Part shown: positions 47,323 to 56,172 of the stretch, piece after piece
Numbering within the stretch: position 1 is the first letter of the stretch
Layout of the letters: each line of letters starts with the position of its first letter
Assembly (NCBI GenBank): GCA_035578175.1
Contig: JAQMRL010000010.1
Location: 29,627,784 to 29,691,783, forward strand
Reading direction: 5' to 3'
Origin: Catonia carolina
Lineage: Eukaryota; Arthropoda; Insecta; Hemiptera; Achilidae
DNA length: 64,000 nt
Translations under genes and position numbers: made by a program
The notes under the pieces: generated by a model
What the model was told of the DNA's origin: nothing
The model's input: only the letters and a program-made list of their open reading frames with translations
The model's database searches: none

Positions 47323-47634
47323 CTAACAAGATAATATGTCGTCGACAAATTCCCAAGCTCTCTTGCTGGTTGTGAATACTCGCCTGATATTTTGGCATTC
47401 GAAGAGGCAAATCGCATGGTTTAATATATAGTTGATGTTGAGATATTTTACGGTGATTTTTCTCATCTCCCTAAATCCTACGACACCATATAACCACACA
47501 TCATTCACATCAACCAATGAAAGACGTCCCAAAAATCCAACTTCCGCAAAATCGAGGAATTCGTAACCGTGGTTCAACAACAAATTTATCGCCGCGCACC
47601 ACGATTTGAGTTTTAGAGCTTCCGGCTCGTACAT
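47323..47634 (-). CDS. Small viral protein, 103 aa; paralog of the gene at 57,006
   Basis: Begins MYEPEALKLKSWCAAINLLLNHG. It shares with the 137-aa protein at 57,006 the pattern L-x-L-x-SWC-x3-N-x-L-x2-HG near the start, a central LS, and an NI-x2-IL block followed by an aromatic-rich end. The two genes lie about 9.4 kb apart on opposite strands. No membrane segment or catalytic motif; predicted small mixed alpha/beta domain. Function unknown. The first viral gene after the gene-free region. The shared core gives better support than length alone. Confidence 0.55.
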   Translation of the reverse strand: MYEPEALKLKSWCAAINLLLNHGYEFLDFAEVGFLGRLSLVDVNDVWLYGVVGFREMRKITVKYLNINYILNHAICLFECQNIRRVFTTSKRAWEFVDDILSC

Positions 47635-48296
47635 GATTTGTACAATGAATAAAATTATGACAATATGTAACTTAGGTTAAATTATATCTCTATGATCGAT
47701 TAACCATAGCTTATCGCTATCACTTATATATTTTTTGAGTTTTGATCTTAAGTATTTAAACTTAATATATTTATAATTTTTTTTTTAACTGATTTCGGTA
47801 TTTTTTAAACTGTCATCCGGAGTCTTTTCTTTAATAATTTACACATTGTAATAAATACAATCTTTTAACCACGTATCTGACAAAATATAAATAGAAGTCA
47901 ATTTTTATCTACTCATCTCTATGTTTATATATTTATTTTTATTTATTTGTTTATTTATTATTTCCCAACACAGTGTTGCCAAAGGAAATAATTGTTAAGA
48001 ATACTAAAAAGTTTGACCCGGTTGAACTAATTGTTGTAACAAAATATAAATAATATTGTATAGAATTTCAATAACATTGAAATTTAGGAAAGGTATATAT
48101 AAAATAACAATAAAGCGTTTTTTGGAATATATGAAACACGAACATTGGGAATTTAAGACATGATAACCAGGTGAATAATAATACAAAATTAAATAACACA
48201 TTTGTAAGATATTATTTGATTTATTTATCCTGTGATATTATATAGGAATATTTTAATACCATAATATTAAAGTAAATATATAATAAATATTTAATC
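47635..48296. other. AT-rich spacer within the second viral island
   Basis: Runs of T and ATT repeats; no frame or structured element recognised. It may contain the promoter of the gene at 47,634, but no box stands out. Confidence 0.4.
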
Positions 48297-48979
48297 TTAA
48301 CCGATAAATAAATATTTGAGTATTACCATCTGTTCCAACTTGTGAGGAAGACTCTTTAATATATAATTTATTATGACATTCGGATTTGGTCCGCACCAAT
48401 CGTCATAACTTACAGGGGTATCACGCCAACTATAATGTGTATCACATCCAAACGCCTGCAAAATGTATTCATCTTTCTTCGGGTAATCAGGTAGATTTGC
48501 CCAAATCTCATGCATGTTGTCGCCGATGCATTTTTGTCCACCAAATTTTCCAGCAACCAAGCAGCAAATAACGTGGCATTTGTTAGGGAGCAATTCTTCT
48601 TGTGATTGAGCGGGCATAAATACCTATCGTATTTTACCAGCCGACCAAATGTATCAAACGTTGGACAGTTTATTACTTCCGTTATAATTTCATACTTAGA
48701 TAGTATGTCTTTTGTACCTTTATCGCAAACATATATCACAGCTCCACGTATTTTATTTAATATTTTCTGCAGATCGTCATATTCGTTGAAACCGACATCC
48801 CAATCTAAGATATGAAAATCGAACATTTGTCTGTTCATTTTGTCCTTTTGTTTCCGAGTTAGAACTTCTGTAGAGTATAAAGGCTCGAAGAGGATGTGTT
48901 TATGAACTGTTCCATCTAATGTGGTGATTGTTAATTCTTTGATTATAAAATAGTCGTTGATTACAACGAATTCCGGCAT
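48297..48979 (-). pseudogene. Broken viral gene: nuclease-like protein with a frameshift
   Basis: The frame starting at 48,979 (MPEFVVINDYFIIKEL) reads sensibly through IRGAVIYVCDKGTKDIL and the motif CPLNHKKNCSLTNATLF, then turns into low-quality sequence. From the same point another frame continues sensibly to 48,297 (HYSWRDTPVSYDDW). The switch falls at or near a run of five T at 48,531-48,535. The beginning, with alternating strands, IKEL, a G-x-IYV strand and a Cys/His block, resembles uncharacterised arthropod proteins that look like DEDD-type exonucleases; this is weak pattern recognition. It is either a pseudogene, a programmed shift or an error in the sequence. Confidence 0.45.
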
Positions 48980-49067
48980 TATATTATGTTAATCTACATA
49001 ATTATATTTACATAATATATTAAATACAGCCATTTAAATAGGTGTTAATAACGCCATAATATGTTTA

Positions 49068-49703
49068 TTATATGACCATAAACTTGTCTATTTTCTTTTC
49101 AAATTCTTCCAAAATATTTTCTTCACTTTGGTCGGCGTTCAATTTTAAAACCGGAATGTTGTTGAATGTTGACCCACCGAAGCAGCTTTCATGAAGATCG
49201 TGTATTTCGGTCAGATATTCAATTTCGATATCCGATTCTTCTTTTCGGCCGCGTCTCTTAATCCTTTCTAGGGTAACCGCCGGACTCGTCTTTAGGTAAA
49301 TGATCAGGTCATATTTTATGTTTAAAATTTTCAAGATATACTCATACCATTCTACCAAAAGATTGTACTCGATGGTGGAAAATATTCCGCGTTGATAAAG
49401 ATTTTTAATGAATATGTTCTTTGCACTGAGCAAGGAGCGTTCCATTATTTTTATCTCGCTAGTATGTGCTAATTTGTGATTTTCCAACATTGTTTTTAAC
49501 ACGAGAAGCTGGAAAGAAAATGCCCATTTTTCGGGGTTCGCGTACAATAGGTCCAGGTAGTTTACATTGTAATAATTTTTCCACACATCAACCGGTTCTT
49601 GGACTATGATAATGTCAGGGGCGAAGAGTTTTTCCAGATTCGCGAGGAGGATACTCTTTCCACTACCAATTTGTCCTTCGACGACGATCGTAAAGGTATC
49701 CAT
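49068..49703 (-). CDS. Deoxynucleoside kinase (TK2/dNK type)
   Basis: 211 aa. P-loop GQIGSGKS at residues 10-17, the substrate-binding EPVDVW at 36-41, a long helix with FSFQLLVLKTM, the MERS (DRS-type) motif near 88-90 and an arginine-rich lid (RIKRRGRKEES). These are the five diagnostic regions of the dNK/thymidine kinase 2 family, which phosphorylates deoxynucleosides using ATP. This is not the tetrameric TK1 type. Length is slightly short for the family (about 230-260) because the N-terminal targeting part is absent, as expected for a cytosolic viral enzyme. With dUTPase 1 kb away it would support nucleotide supply in non-dividing cells. Origin from a host dNK is plausible. Confidence 0.85.
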   Translation of the reverse strand: MDTFTIVVEGQIGSGKSILLANLEKLFAPDIIIVQEPVDVWKNYYNVNYLDLLYANPEKWAFSFQLLVLKTMLENHKLAHTSEIKIMERSLLSAKNIFIKNLYQRGIFSTIEYNLLVEWYEYILKILNIKYDLIIYLKTSPAVTLERIKRRGRKEESDIEIEYLTEIHDLHESCFGGSTFNNIPVLKLNADQSEENILEEFEKKIDKFMVI

Positions 49704-49743
49704 CTTCTATTTCAACTGATGTATGTAAACCAAAGTCAGCTTT

Positions 49744-50088
49744 TTATAATATTCCCGGTATATAGTGGAATCTATGGAATATCACCCTGGCGGGTGTCGG
49801 TATAGAGCAGTAAATCTTTATGGCAATGGGAAGTAAAAAATCCGTATCTTCTTCATCATCATCGCCTTCCCACACCATACAGATCGTGAAGTTAGTCGGC
49901 ATCACCGCCAGTGCGTGTGCATATAACCACAATAGTTTCTCTATGGTGGTATCGTCATCTTCCAAACAGACACACCAAACCATTTGTTCTTTGTCAGGTT
50001 CCTCTAAATAGTTGCATTTTTCACACTCTGCCGCAATGTTATCATCTTCATCATAAGCGGAGTTCCATTGTTGTCTCTGAATGCACAT
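49744..50088 (-). CDS. Acidic Cys-containing viral protein, 114 aa
   Basis: Begins MCIQRQQWNSAYDEDD. It holds an ECEKCNYLEE and a WCVCLEDDD segment, so two CxC/CxxC pairs could bind zinc, followed by a helix (IEKLLWLYAHALAVM), a second acidic stretch and a hydrophobic end. Stops 40 bases before the kinase on the same strand; its start faces the phospholipase gene 71 bases away. Not recognised. The high Asp/Glu content and Cys pairs are all that can be said. Confidence 0.5.
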   Translation of the reverse strand: MCIQRQQWNSAYDEDDNIAAECEKCNYLEEPDKEQMVWCVCLEDDDTTIEKLLWLYAHALAVMPTNFTICMVWEGDDDEEDTDFLLPIAIKIYCSIPTPARVIFHRFHYIPGIL

Positions 50089-50159
50089 GGTTTAAACGAA
50101 ATCAACAAGAACGACTATATTTATTCATGGAAATATTTTGGTGCTGATAAAAAATAATT

Positions 50160-50627
50160 ATGAAAAATACAGAAAAATTACTAAAGCGCGCAGGTGCTTC
50201 GTTGGCACCTTGCCTCGTCAGCGCCGCTGTTCCGGTCGTATCCGGCTTGATCGAGCGATGGTTACCAATCTTGAAGGATTGGAAGAATTTTCACATACCC
50301 AGTTACAACTACTGCGGTCCCGGTACGGATGTCGAGAGGCGCTTGGCCATGGGAATCCGCGGCATAAATAAACTCGATGAGGCTTGCAAAGAGCACGACA
50401 TTGTTTATAGCATGTATAACGACCCCGTGAATCGTACCAATGCCGATAAGGTGTTGATAGATGAGGCTTGGAAAAGAGTCAAGGCTCCGGACGCCGGTGC
50501 AGATGAAAAGGCGGTCGCTTGGCTGGTGATGAACACGATGAAATTAAAGGTGAAACTCAGTGGACGGATACAGAAGATGAATAAGAAGAAGACGAAGCGG
50601 CTGGAGAATAAGAAACGTAAGACATAA
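50160..50627 (+). CDS. Parvovirus-type phospholipase A2 domain protein, 155 aa
   Basis: The Ca-binding loop YCGPG lies at residues 51-55 and the catalytic His-Asp at 79-80 within DEACKEHDIVY. This pair, separated by about 25 residues, is the signature of the phospholipase A2 of parvovirus VP1 unique regions. Upstream, residues 16-36 are hydrophobic (CLVSAAVPVVSGLIERW). A basic tail of about 20 residues rich in K/R (KKKTKRLENKKRKT) looks like a nuclear or nucleic acid binding signal. In parvoviruses the enzyme breaches endosomal membrane during entry; a similar role here is inference. Start preceded by aaaaataattatg. This is the only plus-strand gene in an otherwise minus-strand cluster (47,323-56,076), so it may have been acquired separately. 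Confidence 0.8.
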   Translation: MKNTEKLLKRAGASLAPCLVSAAVPVVSGLIERWLPILKDWKNFHIPSYNYCGPGTDVERRLAMGIRGINKLDEACKEHDIVYSMYNDPVNRTNADKVLIDEAWKRVKAPDAGADEKAVAWLVMNTMKLKVKLSGRIQKMNKKKTKRLENKKRKT

Positions 50628-50639
50628 ATAATTAATATC

Positions 50640-51077
50640 TCAACTGGTGTCGGTAGAGCCGAATCCGCGGTCGGATCGCTCGGTCTCGCCCAATTCAGCA
50701 ACCTGCCGCAGACTCAGCGCCTGATATTTCATGAAAACGATCTGGGCGATCCGATCCCCTCGACAGACCACATGGTCTTCGTCCGTGTGGTTGTAGAGTA
50801 AAACGATCAACTCACCGCGGTAATCCGCGTCGATGACGCCGGCCCCACACTCCAAGCCGTGTTTCAACGACAAACCGCTTCTGGAAAATATCTTCCCGTA
50901 CATATTGGCGGGCATCTCGATCGCTACACCCGTCCGGATTCCTGTCCGCCCTCTTGCCCGTATAACCGTGTCCGTCACCGCGTATAAATCGTAGCCGGCC
51001 GCCAACTCTGTGCCTCGATTTGGCCACTTACCGGCTTGGTTTATAAGTTTGATATTGACTCTGTTGTTCGTCGTCAT
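50640..51077 (-). CDS. dut: dUTPase (deoxyuridine triphosphatase), trimeric type
   Basis: 145 aa with all five motifs in order: AAGYDLYA (26-33), SRSGLSLKHG (65-74), GVIDADYRGEL (80-90), GDRIAQIVF (107-115) and RSDRGFGST near the end (134-142). The catalytic Asp in motif III and the Gly-rich P-loop-like motif V are present, so it should hydrolyse dUTP to dUMP and pyrophosphate. The stop lies 12 bases from that of the convergent phospholipase gene. Start chosen at MTTNNRVNI, the first ATG. G+C content is clearly higher than in host DNA. Such enzymes are common in large DNA viruses; whether it came from host, virus or bacteria cannot be told by eye. Confidence 0.9.
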   Translation of the reverse strand: MTTNNRVNIKLINQAGKWPNRGTELAAGYDLYAVTDTVIRARGRTGIRTGVAIEMPANMYGKIFSRSGLSLKHGLECGAGVIDADYRGELIVLLYNHTDEDHVVCRGDRIAQIVFMKYQALSLRQVAELGETERSDRGFGSTDTS

Positions 51078-51486
51078 ACTTTGTTGCGTTCAGAAAGACA
51101 GTGATTATATATATATATCAAATGTCGGCCACAAGTAATAATAAGAAAACCATCTTTTGATCTTTTTTAACATTTTTCTATCTACGAATTCTGGAATTTT
51201 TAACTCGAGTTCGTTTTACAAGACTGGTAAAATTCTTTTATAATACGAGTATAATATGAATAAATAATTTAAACATCTTTTCGACAAAAACAAACATATA
51301 TTTTTATACAAAGTTGGTATAAAAACAAATTTTATGAAAATATAACCTGAGAAGTTCGTTATACAGTCAACACACAAATAATAACAATAACATATTCCCG
51401 TAACGATGTTACGGAAATATTTATTTGTTTGCGAATTGAAATAGATTGGATATATTTTATATTAAACCTCTCTCCTCATGTCACTC
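51078..51486. other. AT-rich spacer
   Basis: About 400 bases of AT-rich DNA between dUTPase and the 753-aa gene, with a tatatatatat tract near 51,107. No frame. An AT-rich gap this long is unusual in the compact cluster and could be regulatory. Confidence 0.35.
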
Positions 51487-53748
51487 TCATCTCTTATTTC
51501 TATCTGTGGAAAAACTATCGTCATCATCATCGTCGTCTCGTTTTCTCTTTCCCTCGTGTTTTGAGTCTGTAGAAACTGTTATACTGGTCACCTTTTCACC
51601 TTCTTCTTCTTCTTCTTTTTCGTCGGCATTGTGAGAGCCGTCCGATGATTTCTGACCGATTTCTCCTTCTTTTCCCTCTTTCACCGTCTCACCCATAAAA
51701 GTTTGGTTCATTATATCGCACATCTGGATAGTTTCTTTTATGTTCTTGACGCCCTTGTCTTTGAGCATCTGGAATATCGGTAATAGTGTGTAGATATCTT
51801 CCGAATCGGTCAGCCGTAATAACTCGCGGCAAGTTTCTAAAAACTCGCCCAGCGTGCGGCCGGACAGAACCTCGACCAACGATTCTTTCTCATCTAACAA
51901 GTTTGTCAGTTTCTGTACAGCAAACGTCGATTTAATTGATTCGACGACTCGCTCGATTTCTCTGAAATCTTTCGAATCGAAAATATCGTATAAAACTTCT
52001 TTAAACGAATCCGAAAAGCGATCGAGCAGTGTCTCTAAGTCGGTCGCATTACTGCCTTTGAGGTATTGCTGTATACCGATAACTCGTTTCTCAAAATCGT
52101 TAAAATTATCGACTTGGAAACCGTCGAACAATTCTGTGAGTTGTGTACAGAATTTATTCGGATCGACATCTTTTAGGGTTGTTTTGATCTTGGTGATAAG
52201 CTCGTCGTATCTCAAATAGTCTTGCATTTTCCGTTGCAACTCTGACATCTCACCGTTCTTCGCCGTCAATTGGTCTTGCAATTTTCTCAACTCTTTTTCG
52301 GATTCGTTTTTATCCTTTTCCTCGTTTTCCCGATAACTTGCTTCGGCCTCTCGTAGTTGGTGTTTTAAATCGGCTACGTATTCTGTGAGTTTAGTCGTTT
52401 CGCTCGTCACAACCACGTATCTGTTGGTATATTCCTCTAACTGCTCCAACAGATTCTCGTTGGTCGACTTGGCTTCGTTAAACTTTTCAGTCAAACCTAG
52501 TATAATCGTCTCGGCCTGTTGTTTTTGTTTCATCAACCTCTCAATTTCTCCGTTCAGTAGTGTTATCTGTTGCTGTTGTTTGTCGATCGTTTCTTCTCTG
52601 GTAACAGATTGTTTCTTGACAGATTCGTACCGCATTTTCTGCCTCTCCAACTGATCTTTCAGTTCAATTACGTTATCGACGTGTCGAGTGTTATTCTTTT
52701 CTAGGGTAGTGTTTTTCGACCTCAGAGCGGTTACTTCTCGTTCGTATTGTTCCAGTCGTGTTTTTTGTTTTAGAAAATCCTCCTCGGACACCGAATAAGA
52801 TCTTTCCAATTCCATAGACTGGATGTCTTTTTCCATGGTCATACTGAGACGTTTTTCGGCATTATCAACTTGTTCCACACGTCTACATAGTTCATCTTGG
52901 AGTCGTTTTTCGTTGGCTCGAGACTCGATCAACTCTTCTTCAGACTGTTCGTACTTACTACGCCATACAGTGACATTCTCACTCAAGTCACTGATTTCGT
53001 TTTCATTATCTTCTATTTGTTTCGTTTTTGTTGTCAGTGTTTGTTTCGCGGTTTCCAGTTCTTCTTTACAAAATCGAACTTGTTGGATCAGTTCCTCATT
53101 CTCGGTGCGCAGCTGCTGACCCAAGTCGTTAATCTGATCAGTCTGTAGCCGATTCTGCTCCGTAAGTGTTGCGATAAGATTTTTTAATCTATCGATTTCT
53201 TGGTCTTTTGCGAGAAGATACTGGTTCGCTTCGGCGTACAGTCGGGTATGTTCTTTCAGGTTTTCGGCGCAGGTTACAAGTTGCCGCTCAAGCTCTTGGG
53301 TGTCTTTCTCACAATCTACGTTTTTCCGTTTGTAGTTCGCGTCACATTCTTTTAAAATATATTTTATTATCGTCAGTAGTTCCTCTTCCCGGGAATTTCT
53401 GTTCATGAGAGGATAACGTTTAAAAAGATCCAAATAGTAATCTATATTGCGCGACAGGTAATCGATCTTTTCCGTGGCTGATTTACATGCTCGGATGTCC
53501 CGCATGTAATCACCATATGAGATTATAGTGCGGGAGCGGTCGGTCAAACGTCCTCCGTCTATTAATAATGCAAAAATTGCGTCGCTCATGGACGGAAAGA
53601 AAGTAACAACGTATCCGTAGTCAGTTTTTTGGTGTGACGTTAATATGTCGAGCAATGTTTTGAGAAACGCCGTTATACTATACGCCACTTTCTCGTACTG
53701 ACCGCTTTCCACGTGTTCCACGATGTCCGTGTAATAAAACTCTACCAT
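51487..53748 (-). CDS. Large coiled-coil viral structural protein, 753 aa
   Basis: An N-terminal module of about 140 residues (DIVEHVESGQYEKVAYSITA, then IFALLIDGGRLT and EELLTIIKYILKEC) is followed by about 370 residues of continuous heptad-like sequence rich in Glu, Lys, Gln and Leu, then a helical region and a C-terminal tail with Glu, Lys and Asp runs (KRKRDDDDDDD). The N-terminal module is shared with the 596-aa gene immediately upstream (13-bp gap). Long coiled coils of this kind occur in viral tegument/nucleocapsid proteins; baculovirus desmoplakin-like Ac66 is a comparable case, but I claim no homology. Start behind attaaaaaatg. Function unknown. Confidence 0.65.
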   Translation of the reverse strand: MVEFYYTDIVEHVESGQYEKVAYSITAFLKTLLDILTSHQKTDYGYVVTFFPSMSDAIFALLIDGGRLTDRSRTIISYGDYMRDIRACKSATEKIDYLSRNIDYYLDLFKRYPLMNRNSREEELLTIIKYILKECDANYKRKNVDCEKDTQELERQLVTCAENLKEHTRLYAEANQYLLAKDQEIDRLKNLIATLTEQNRLQTDQINDLGQQLRTENEELIQQVRFCKEELETAKQTLTTKTKQIEDNENEISDLSENVTVWRSKYEQSEEELIESRANEKRLQDELCRRVEQVDNAEKRLSMTMEKDIQSMELERSYSVSEEDFLKQKTRLEQYEREVTALRSKNTTLEKNNTRHVDNVIELKDQLERQKMRYESVKKQSVTREETIDKQQQQITLLNGEIERLMKQKQQAETIILGLTEKFNEAKSTNENLLEQLEEYTNRYVVVTSETTKLTEYVADLKHQLREAEASYRENEEKDKNESEKELRKLQDQLTAKNGEMSELQRKMQDYLRYDELITKIKTTLKDVDPNKFCTQLTELFDGFQVDNFNDFEKRVIGIQQYLKGSNATDLETLLDRFSDSFKEVLYDIFDSKDFREIERVVESIKSTFAVQKLTNLLDEKESLVEVLSGRTLGEFLETCRELLRLTDSEDIYTLLPIFQMLKDKGVKNIKETIQMCDIMNQTFMGETVKEGKEGEIGQKSSDGSHNADEKEEEEEGEKVTSITVSTDSKHEGKRKRDDDDDDDSFSTDRNKR

Positions 53749-53761
53749 TTTTTAATAATAT

Positions 53762-55552
53762 CTACGACATTTGCATTGTTTCGTCGATTGAGCTCACATT
53801 GAGTTTCGGAGACACGATCCCCACATTCTGAAGCGGTAAATCATCATTATAATCCCTTCCGTCAGAATCGGTTCGTTTTCGTTTCTTCTGTAACGGCAAA
53901 ACTACGCCCACGTCTCTAATAGAGCCGAGGCTTTTTGATCTCTGTCTTATAACGGTCGTCGACCTTTGCTCGATTTCAATCTTTTGTTGTAGTTCTTGAT
54001 TCACAATTTTCAGCCGTTGTACCGAGTCCTTTTCGAGCTGCAGTTTCTTTTTCAACAACGTCATTTCTTTGTCAAGCCGCTCGTGTTTGTTTTCCATTTT
54101 AAGTTTGTCATTTCTTTCTGACTGTAGCTCCTGTTTCAGCGACGCTATTTCACTATACAACAGTCCATTCTTTTTTTCCATTTCGTGGTTGGCGCTTTTC
54201 AGTTCGTTCTCGACCAGCTGTCTGTCCTGTAATTCTTTTTCATTTTTGAACAACATAGACAAGGCCGTTGTATCGAATCCTTTTTCAGCGTCGAGTTGTT
54301 GTAAAGTTTTAAATACGCGTTCGGGTGTAACGTTGTCTTTGAAAACTGTTTGAATGGCGATCCACGGCACTAAGAACTCACTATCGACGCTACGTATTGC
54401 CGACAGTATGTTTTGGTTGCGTTTTTCTATGAGATGGTCGAAGAAGGAGGTTTTTCTTATTTCAGTGAAAAAACTACCGTCCAACGTTAATTTTCCCCTC
54501 AATGATCTATCGATACGGCCGATATCTTCTTGAAGCACCTTGCGCCAATTGTCACCCAACAACCACCTTATTATTATGAATATATTTTTCAGTTCCGCTG
54601 CAAAATCGACACAACTATTATACTCCAAAATGTAGTTCAGTATAGCAAGTTTTTCGTCAAAACCGACCGATGGACTCTGTAGAGGCTCTACGGCGTTCTT
54701 ATATAATGTTAGCAGCTTTTGCAAAGATTCAAGTATAACAGTAACGTCATCGTTATCAGCCCGGAATAGTTTTACTTCGTTCGTTAACGCGGCCATTGTC
54801 TGTAGATTTTCCGGATTTTGAAAAATATCATACCATTTTGAACCGAGTGCGTTTTCAAGCACGTCCCACACAAAGTTTAATTCCGTTAGAAAAACGTTCT
54901 TCGCATCTATTTCTCCGACGGCTGATATCAGACTTACCCATTTCATTTTGAAGCTCAAACCGGTATTTCTCAAAACCTCCAAAATTTTCGCAAAAAATTC
55001 AAACGAGTCGTACGAGAATCTACTCCAGTCGTCGTACATAAATTCATCCGCTCGCTGTTTCGCATACTCAACAATCTCAGACTCAGTTGCCGTTTCACTA
55101 AGTGAAAATTGTCCTATCTCCATGGGGACGGTTGGATTCTTTCCATTGTCACCACCTCCTCCACCGAAGTTATTAAAATCATTAGCCGGAGTAGGTTTGC
55201 AGAACACCAACAGTTTCTTTATTATATTGATCAAATCCTTTTCACCGGAATGTTGAACGATCAACGGACACTCTTGAAAATGTCTTTCGATGTCGTCACA
55301 TTTCTCGTATATTAATTTTGGAAAAGCGGGGTCTGTTGAACAATTGCGTATAAGATTGAAATAATCGTATAGGGTCAGTTTTTTCTTGTTCGACAACAGA
55401 TAGAATATCTCATCACAGATCGATGTGAATTTTTTCCGATTATATTTGGGATTCAGTTTCTTGTAGACATCGTTCAAAAACTTTGAAAACATGTACATGG
55501 CCTTCTCGTTGTTGCCCTGCGACACCAAGTATAACACCGACGTTTCGTTCAT
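53762..55552 (-). CDS. Coiled-coil viral protein, 596 aa, paralog of the 753-aa protein
   Basis: Begins MNETSVLYLVSQGNNEKA. Residues 1-120 align with the start of the 753-aa protein: V-x2-G/N-x2-EKA-x-Y/M near 12-20, a DEIFYLLSNKKKLT block and EKDLINIIKKLLVFC. The middle is helical and the region from about 430 to 540 is coiled coil (ELKSANHEMEKKNGLL). A basic cluster (KKRKR) near 560 could be a nuclear signal. Stop lies 13 bases before the downstream gene; start behind a ttaaaaatg leader. The paralogy is by eye and moderate. Function unknown. Confidence 0.65.
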   Translation of the reverse strand: MNETSVLYLVSQGNNEKAMYMFSKFLNDVYKKLNPKYNRKKFTSICDEIFYLLSNKKKLTLYDYFNLIRNCSTDPAFPKLIYEKCDDIERHFQECPLIVQHSGEKDLINIIKKLLVFCKPTPANDFNNFGGGGGDNGKNPTVPMEIGQFSLSETATESEIVEYAKQRADEFMYDDWSRFSYDSFEFFAKILEVLRNTGLSFKMKWVSLISAVGEIDAKNVFLTELNFVWDVLENALGSKWYDIFQNPENLQTMAALTNEVKLFRADNDDVTVILESLQKLLTLYKNAVEPLQSPSVGFDEKLAILNYILEYNSCVDFAAELKNIFIIIRWLLGDNWRKVLQEDIGRIDRSLRGKLTLDGSFFTEIRKTSFFDHLIEKRNQNILSAIRSVDSEFLVPWIAIQTVFKDNVTPERVFKTLQQLDAEKGFDTTALSMLFKNEKELQDRQLVENELKSANHEMEKKNGLLYSEIASLKQELQSERNDKLKMENKHERLDKEMTLLKKKLQLEKDSVQRLKIVNQELQQKIEIEQRSTTVIRQRSKSLGSIRDVGVVLPLQKKRKRTDSDGRDYNDDLPLQNVGIVSPKLNVSSIDETMQMS

Positions 55553-55575
55553 TTTTAATAGTAAGGGGGTGCTCG

Positions 55576-56076
55576 TTATGCGCCGATTTCATCCCGTATA
55601 AACGTAAACAATTTTTTCAGTTCGCTTCGCGCCGAATCGTATTTGCCGGCCGATACCTTTCTCAATATGCGGTAAAGGTGTAAAAGCGGTTTGTTTTGAT
55701 GAAGGGTGAGATTGCCAGTAATCCGGTTGAAAAACTCCACGGTTCTATCCATGTATATGTTGAACGCGGCTATGTCGATCATGTTGCCACACTCTAACGG
55801 CAAAAGGGTTGAAAGTATAGCGTCGATTTTCGGTTGTATAATTACCACGTTGAAGATAAAATGCAAATAAGGTTTCAACTGTCTGTATAACGCGTATACA
55901 ATTTTCCAATTAAAAAAAATATTTTCGTCCTCGGCACACAACATTTCATCTTGTAGATTTTTTGCGAATGATTCGAATTCTATTGCGATTGTCTCGTTTT
56001 CTAATTTTAACTTATAATCATCATCTTCGTCATCATCATAGGAGTCTGACATATTCGACCCGAAAATATTCGCCAT
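55576..56076 (-). CDS. Helical viral protein, 166 aa, possibly sharing the same module
   Basis: I start at MANIFGSNM (56,076); the upstream ATG at 56,214 would overlap the divergent gene. After an acidic DDDEDDDY stretch the chain is helical and ends ILRKVSAGKYDSARSELKKLF, similar in spacing to the VESGQYEKVAYSITAFLK segment that opens the 753-aa protein. If real, the three adjacent genes share one module. Spacing to the downstream gene is 23 bases. Function unknown. Confidence 0.5.
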   Translation of the reverse strand: MANIFGSNMSDSYDDDEDDDYKLKLENETIAIEFESFAKNLQDEMLCAEDENIFFNWKIVYALYRQLKPYLHFIFNVVIIQPKIDAILSTLLPLECGNMIDIAAFNIYMDRTVEFFNRITGNLTLHQNKPLLHLYRILRKVSAGKYDSARSELKKLFTFIRDEIGA

Positions 56077-56172
56077 GGAATGTGTGTTGTTGAATTGATT
56101 TAACTGTGAAGAAATATTGAAAACATTATCGGTATATATATACACCCGATCATCGATACATACATCACAAAA
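56077..56172. promoter_or_regulatory. Divergent intergenic region with TATA element
   Basis: Ninety-six bases separate the two starts. A strong TATA-like tract (ggtatatatatacaccc, 56,131-56,147) lies about 30-40 bp before the plus-strand ATG at 56,173, a spacing that would leave a very short leader. Confidence 0.35.
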
